Shown here piece by piece: positions 58,437-64,000 of a stretch of 64,000 nucleotides of DNA (its first letter is position 1; each line of letters opens with the position of its first letter). The DNA is from Atherix ibis (lineage: Eukaryota > Arthropoda > Insecta > Diptera > Athericidae): NCBI GenBank assembly GCA_958298945.1, contig OY282606.1:53147920-53211919 (forward strand). The letters run 5' to 3'. The translations under genes were made by a program, and so were the position numbers. The notes below the pieces were generated by a model that worked only from the letters and a program-made list of their open reading frames with translations, did no database searches and was not told the DNA's origin.

Positions 58437-59765
58437 TACGAGGTCTGTTCAAAAAATATCGTGAATTTTGAATTTCCGCGGGTTACGTATATTCGATTTT
58501 CGATTTTTTGTGGCATTATGTTGGTACTAATATCTCTCACTTATGCCGACATGTTCGGCCACTTTGAATGTTCAGTTAATTTTTGACAGCTGCTTTGCTT
58601 GCACGCATTTTCGCTCGTCTTCGATTTTTGCCCATTCCAAAAAATGGATCAGAGAATCTGTATCAAATTCTGTGTGAAAAACAAAACTAATTGCGCGAAC
58701 GCATTTCGAATGTTGACTGTGGTATATGGTGAAGCTACCTTGGACCGAAGAAACGTTTGTCGGTGGTACAAAATGTTCTCAGAGGGCTGAGAAGATGTGT
58801 ACGACGAAAAGTATGCCGGACACCCGAGCACGTCAACAACAGACGAAAACATTAATGAAGTGAAGAAAATAGTATTGGCCAATTGTCGAATCATCGTTAG
58901 AGATGTTGCTGAGGACTTAAACATATCGATTGACTCGTGCCATTCGATTTTTACCAATGATTTTGGCGTGAGACGGGTCGCCGCAAAATTCGTACCAAAA
59001 TTGCTCAATTTCAATCAAAAACATCATCGCATTAACATTGCTAAGAAGCAGTTTGACTCAGTCCGCGACGATCCAAATTTACTCCAGTCGGTCATAAATG
59101 GTGGCGAATTATGGGTTTATGTTTATGACGTGGAAACCAAAGCTCAATCATTCCAATGGAAGCTGCCGCACGAGCCAAGACCGAAAAAAGCGCGCCAAGC
59201 TCGGTCGAATGTGAAGGTTTTGGTTACAGTTTTCTTCGATTGCAGGGGCGTGGTACATAATGAGTTCCTGCCACAAGGTAGAACGGTCAATAAGGAATAT
59301 TACCTGCAAGTAATTCGCAAGTTGAGTGAAGCAATCCACCAGAAACGCCCGGTTTTGTGGCAGAAGAAAAACTGGCTTTTGCACCATGATAACGCCCTTG
59401 CTCATGCATCGTTGCTTGTATGCGAATTTTTGACCAGAAACAACACACTACTAATGCCGCAGCCACCGTATTTCCCAGATCTGGCCACCTGTGACTTTTT
59501 CTTGTTCCCGAAATTGAAGAGTCCCCCATGGAAGGACGACGCTACGCTACGATTGAGGAGATAAAGACTGCATCGACGGAGCAGCTGAACAAGATCACAT
59601 ATAATGATTTTTTGAAGTGCTTCGAGGATTGGAAAAAACGTTGGCACAAGTGTATAATATCTGGTGAGGATTACTTTGAAGGGGACAAAATAGATATTCA
59701 TAAATAAATAAATGGTTTTTGAAAAAAAACACAAAATTCCCGATACTTTTTGAACAGACCTCGTA
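58437..59765 (+). mobile_element. Mariner family A copy A9, best full-length copy
   Basis: Complete 5' and 3' ends of the ordinary type with TA, 1329 bp. The transposase starts with MDQRICIKFCVKNKTNCANA at about 58644, has one stop after YKMFSEG (58788), and continues open at 58797-59564: VRRVAAKFVPKLLNFNQKHH, VYDVETKAQSFQWKL, LLHHDNALAHASLLVCEFLT, FPDLATCDFFLFPKLK. The second and third catalytic Asp are 34 residues apart. The first Asp is lost: INGGELWVY where ITGDESWVY is usual. A frameshift near 59525 moves the last 50 codons (ATIEEIKTASTEQLNKITYN) to another frame. Dead, but the reference for family structure. Confidence 0.9.
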
Positions 59766-60379
59766 TATACCCACGATTAAGTGCAATTTCCTTTTTGATG
59801 ACCGATCAAATGGATTCCAGTCAAAAAGTATCAAAAAAAAACAGTCTAGACTGGAAAATATTTCGCTATTCAAGAAGTTTAGATAGAGGCATTTAGGAAT
59901 AAATATAAACACTACATAAGGGAGAGTTCTTAGGTCCACATGGACAGCTTCCTTAAAACTTAAAAAATTGCTTCTCTCAGAAATTAACTAATTCCTCTAG
60001 TGTCTATTTATTCGAAGATTTTTACACACAATTTGTGTACAAATTGAGAAGGGGTTACAGAACAGTCGCGTCTACAAAGAATAAATTTTAAATACAAAAA
60101 AAATAAAATTAAAAAACAATTTTTCTTAATCATAATCATTAACGACAATAACAACATTTTGTCCATAAATCTTTGTTTCCGAGTAGATTTTATAATATTC
60201 TTTATTAGACGAGATCATTTGTGAAATTTTTATTATAAGAAAAAGATGCTTCACTATTTTTGTTGTTGATTGTTTTTGGTAAAACGTTTAAAGAAAGGAA
60301 AATAATTTGAAAATAAATGGTCTTCAAAGGCTGGATTCTTTAGAATTTCTTTCTTTAGCTTGTCAACAAATACTAACTT
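59766..60379. other. No gene seen
   Basis: AT-rich; short open frames without recognisable domains. Confidence 0.45.
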
Positions 60380-60760
60380 GAAACTTTTGTGCATGTATTC
60401 AAACCACTTTAAGACTGCACGCATATATGCAAGACATTGGAATGAATGGGGATGCACAATGGCATCGACGTGGAATCATTTATGGAATGGGGAAGATTCT
60501 ATACACATTAGGAATGTGATAAAGGATCTGAATATGCCAATCGAGTTAAGAATGTCTGTAACTTATCACGAAAAACTATTAAGTCATAGATCTCTTCTGG
60601 ATAGGAAGCTGGAGTAGCTTACTACAGATGCTGCTATGAAAGATGCCAAAGCCGGTGCAGTCATATTTTTGGAAGACAGAAAGCTGAACCGAGTCGATTT
60701 TCCGGTTTTCTTGTATGTGCTGGACCATCTTAACGAGGGTCAAATGCAGGTTAAATAAAA
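60380..60760 (+). pseudogene. Unrecognised coding-like fragment, possible LINE RNase H piece
   Basis: One frame reads ARHWNEWGCTMASTWNHLWN, then IRNVIKDLNMPIELRMSVTY, a single stop after LLDRKLE, and then LTTDAAMKDAKAGAVIFLED, ending LYVLDHLNEGQMQVK. The TTDAAMKDAKAGAVIF part could be the start of an RNase H fold (TDGS...GAG...), as in LINE-I-type elements, but the preceding 80 residues are not recognised. It might be a retrocopy of a host gene. Confidence 0.3.
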
Positions 60761-60839
60761 TTATAATAAAGAATTTTCGAATAAGAGTAATATGATTTCT
60801 TTTTTTTTTTAAAAACACACTAATTGTTAAGGAAATTCA

Positions 60840-61690
60840 AATGTTTTTTATTTAATGTGAAGTACAATCGATACAATTAAGTTCTAGATAAAAAGTCATT
60901 CAAATGGCCTCCACGACTTCTTTTGCAGGAACGAATTCGATGAACTCAATTTTCGAGCACTTTTTCCAATAAATCAAGTCGTATGTCATGAATAGCACGT
61001 TCAATATTGACTTCTAAAGCTTGAAGAGAGTCTGGTTTATTGCTAAAGACCAATGACTTCAAATAACCCGACAAGAAATAGTCTAATGGTGTTAAATCAC
61101 AACTTCTTGGAAGTCATTCAATGTCACAATTTCTTGAAATAATCGAATCTCCAAACTTTTCTCACAATAATTCGGTTGTTGCACGTGCTGTGTGGCACGT
61201 AGCCCTGTATTGTTGGAACCAGATGTTGTCAAGATCAACTTCTTCCAATTTCGGCCATAAAAAGATGGTTATCATCGATCTATACCGCTCTCCATTGACA
61301 GTAACGGTGTTACCAGCTTTATTTCGAAAGAAGTACGGACCGATGATTCCATCAGACCAAAAACCACACCAAACTTTAGTAAATAAACAATTTAGGTGAA
61401 TGTAATGGGTGTTCATGAATAATTTGTGGATTTTCTTCGCACCAGAATCGACAGTTTTATTTATTTACCGCACCACTCAGATGAAAGTGAGCCTCATCGG
61501 AGAAGATGATTTTCTTTAAAAAAATCCTTATCGTTTTCAAGTTGTTCAAAGACAAAATCAGCAAATTCACGATGTTTACGGTGGTCCAATGGCTTCAGTT
61601 CTTGAGTGATAATAATTTTATATGGATGCAAGCCCAAATCCTTTCTCAAAATCCGCCAGGTTGTGGTTTGAGACAGTCCCAATTCTTGAC
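60840..61690 (-). pseudogene. Family E transposase relic E4
   Basis: Minus strand: GLSQTTTWRILRKDLGLHPY and ITQELKPLDHRKHREFADFV (61682-61510), SDEAHFHLSG with the first catalytic Asp (about 61490), VWCGFWSDGIIGPYFFRNKA, VNGERYRSMITIFLWPKLEE, DLDNIWFQQYRATCHTARAT (61350-61190), then frameshifted C-terminal codons to about 60900. The second catalytic Asp is replaced (QQYRAT for QQDGAT). The best preserved of the four family E copies, but lacking the N-terminal DNA-binding domain. Confidence 0.75.
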
Positions 61691-61969
61691 AGTTGGACGA
61701 TTATTACGACCATAAAATGGCAAAAGCGCACGAAAAGTTGCAAATGGAGAACGATTATTTTGATAATAAAATTAAATAATTTGTAAACGTTGTTTTTGCA
61801 TATATCTCTCCATGATGAAATTGTAAGCATTACTGAATACAATGAAAAAAAAAGACAGATCATGAGATATTACAAATGGCCGAAACGTCACTTAGAAATC
61901 ATACCACTCTTATTGGAAAACCCTTTAGTACTGGACAATCAGAATAAGGTTTGTGGTATAAACTCAACT

Positions 61970-62450
61970 TATAGAGAAGACATGGAGTAATTATTATGAA
62001 TGAAAATGCAGACGGCTTCGTAATACAGAAGACAGTCATTGAGTTCCATGACCCAAAAATATATGCCTTGAGCAGAGAAATGGTAAAGGACTTAAAAGTT
62101 GTCCATAAATGGGACTGAAGGAACATAGAAAATAGTGTATTTTTATAGTCTGTGGTAGACGAACCAGGATGGTGACCTAATTATCACAAAGCTCTGGCCG
62201 GACATACGTGTAAGTATTGAAGCCGCTAAAATGACTTGTAGATTTAACCACAGGTTGTGGTAACATTGAGTGTCACCTAAACATGGTTGGTCTTTTGGAA
62301 AATCATACATAGAAACTATATTTTCTAGGACGAAGAAGCTGCAGCACACATCTTATGATAATGTTCGGCCCTTCTCAGAAGAGGGAAAAAGATGACTCGA
62401 CACTCTGGGTGAAAATTCAGAACATTGCCAAGTTTACTTCCCAAAAATTC
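61970..62450 (+). mobile_element. Possible LINE-I end fragment
   Basis: Pieces such as ITKLWPDIRVSIEAAKMTCR and, in another frame, DEEAAAHILW followed by CSALLRRGKR resemble the Cys-His tail that follows RNase H in I/R1-type LINEs (E.E.A.H.L..C..L...R). Together with the TTDAAMK piece at 60640 it may be one LINE interrupted by family E copy E4. Weak. Confidence 0.3.
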
Positions 62451-62475
62451 TTGTGATAACAAAGACAATTGAAGT

Positions 62476-62551
62476 CCTAGTCTTGAATGTTTTTTCAGTT
62501 ACAATAGGTCAATACTGATCTATTGTAACTGAAAAAACATTCAAGACTAGG
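62476..62551. repeat. Perfect 32-bp-arm hairpin
   Basis: 62476-62507 (CCTAGTCTTGAATGTTTTTT...) is exactly inverted at 62520-62551 with a 12-nt loop. Confidence 0.95.
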
Positions 62552-62699
62552 CCTCCTAAGCATACACATTTGTGTATACACGTATATTATTTGAAGACTT
62601 GCCAAAGAATTTATATCCCTAAACAGAATCTTCTGAGCTTTTTCCAGAAAGTGCTAAAATCGGCAAAGATAATTTAAAATTAGAGGACGCAGTAGCATT

Positions 62700-64000
62700 T
62701 TTATTTTTTTATTTCTATTTATCTGCAACTACAATTTTTTTTCTGTCTAGGCCTTTGTCTCTTAAGTCTCCGATGAGTGTTTCTGGGGAGGGCAGTACAA
62801 GACAATTCTCTCACAAGTGGATTATGATGATAGAGTAAATGGGAGTGAAAATTTTGATAGCGGGAAATGCACAGGTCCTCAACAAAAGGAACATTTAGGT
62901 CACGATGTATTGCGTTGTTACGAACATATAAGGGGGCATCAACAATTTTACGGAGGATCTTGGATTGTAAGGCCTCGACGCGATAGGAATTGGAACGTTT
63001 CGTTAAACCCCAAAGTTCAATTCCATATGTCCAAATGGGTTTTCTAATTGTATTATAGATTAGAAGTTTACTTTTGATTGTTAGTTTCGAACGTTTGTCA
63101 AGTAGTCTAAGAAGTTGTAGGTAACGTCGGTTAGCTTCAACTCTTTTTAGTCTAGTGTGTGGGTTCCATGTTAGTCTTTTGTCCATGTAAATTCCCAAAT
63201 AACGTACTTTATTATATTGTTGAATCATGTTGCTATTAAGGTATGAAGGTGTAGGTTTTCCTTGACAAAGTGTGAAAGTAATGTGAGCACTCTTCTATTC
63301 ATTTACCTTCACTCTCCATCGCTTAAACGAGAGTTGAAGGTTGTGAATATGAAATTGTAAATTGTTGGAAGCTATGCCAGGATATGTATGGGTAGCAAGT
63401 ATGGCCGTATCGTCTACATAAGTAGCAATGATAATATTAGAATCAGCTGGGATGTCATGGGTATAAATATCATATAAGATGGGACCAAGAATACTGCCTT
63501 GTGGGATTCCAGGTAGAATAGGATATATTTCCGACGATTCTGAGTTAATCGCAACTTGGAAATATGATTGGGAGAGATATGAATTTATGACAAGGTAGTA
63601 TGTTGAAGGAAGAAAGCTCTTGAGTTTCCAGAGTTGTCCAGGATTCCACACACGATCAAAAGCTTCGAAAATATCTAAAAATACTTCTGGGCAATACTCT
63701 TTTCTCTTAAGATAGGATGCAATATGATTAACAATGCGAAGGCATTGCTGGATAGGGGAGTGTTCAGATCGGAAGCCAAATTGGTGATCAGTAATAATTT
63801 TTTCATTAACTAGGATTGGGTAGAGTTGTTTTAATAGTAGTTTTTCAAATATCTTAGCAAGGATTGGTAACTGGCTGATAGATCTATAGGAGGAAAGAGA
63901 ATTCATGAGTTTATTGGGTTTAGGAATCATTTTATTGACAGAAAATTTCCAGAGTAAGGGAAAATATGTTGTGCGCAGGATACTATTAAAAATGTATGTA
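62700..64000 (-). mobile_element. LINE-J copy, best preserved, runs off the window
   Basis: From the window edge on the minus strand: RT blocks SSYRSISQLPILAKIFEKLL, ITDHQFGFRSEHSPIQQCLR, FLDIFEAFDRVWNPGQLW, LPGIPQGSILGPILYDIYTH and IIATYVDDTAILATHTY (active site intact), to RWRVKVNE at 63295. One TAG follows (63295-63297), then the same frame continues through MIQQYNKVRYLGIYMDKRLT and SKILRKIVDAPLYVRNNAIH to a stop at 62719. The A-rich tail lies at about 62700-62735. Only this single stop is seen in about 1.25 kb, so it is a recent insertion. The 5' part lies outside the window. Confidence 0.9.

Overview
This looks like part of an insect nuclear genome, probably a dipteran, though the order is inference. 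It is strongly AT-rich, its protein-coding genes are split by short GT-AG introns, and it is crowded with Tc1/mariner DNA transposons and non-LTR retrotransposons (LINEs). No bacterial, viral, rRNA or CRISPR features are seen.

Two host genes can be supported. (1) A Munc13-4/BAIAP3-type exocytosis protein (Drosophila staccato, human UNC13D) lies on the minus strand. Thirteen exons at 25960-29940 join in frame into 1033 residues carrying C2A, the MUN/MHD region and C2B. A probable first coding exon of 79 residues lies far upstream at 55978-56214. If the two belong together, the protein is 1112 residues, close to the family length, and the intron between them is about 26 kb. (2) A secreted, proline/histidine-rich insect protein of unrecognised function lies on the plus strand at 16251-19917 (four exons, signal peptide). 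Its reading frame is cut by a TAG, after which another 61 codons look coding.

The rest is mostly transposons. Names used here: mariner family A (ends TACGAGGTCTGTTC, DD34D) has eight end-to-end copies plus one internal fragment at 30885-31116. Family B (ends TATTGGGTTGTTCGGAAAG) has three copies. Family C (ends TATTGG.TTGGCAACTAAGT, mellifera-like) has two. Family D (ends TACCAG.TGTATA) has two, one nearly intact. Family E (Tc1/mariner-related) has four broken copies. F, G and one more are single relics. LINE-J (jockey-like EN-RT, no RNase H seen) has seven copies or pieces; the one at 62700-64000 has a single stop. LINE-I (RNase H-bearing) survives as relics. There are also tRNA-like SINEs, one TA-flanked MITE and a decayed ~140-bp tandem repeat.

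Layout: 1-16 kb transposon graveyard; 16.1-20.4 kb secreted-protein gene; 20.9-25.4 kb transposons; 25.7-29.9 kb body of the Munc13-4-like gene; 29.9-56.0 kb its putative giant intron, packed with transposons; 56.2-58.4 kb possible promoter or upstream region; 58.4-64.0 kb transposons again.

The most unusual signals are structural. Four of the eight end-to-end family A copies have lost their normal 3' end and carry instead an inverted copy of the 5' end (arms up to about 220 bp) with the same junction. Two of those also share an internal deletion, so this looks like a derived fold-back subfamily that spread. Separately, several perfect or near-perfect hairpins with 6-16 nt loops occur, two of them back to back, which suggests repeated snap-back template switching. 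A contiguous array of TTC/GAA pentamers at 54254-54306 fits a heat-shock element.
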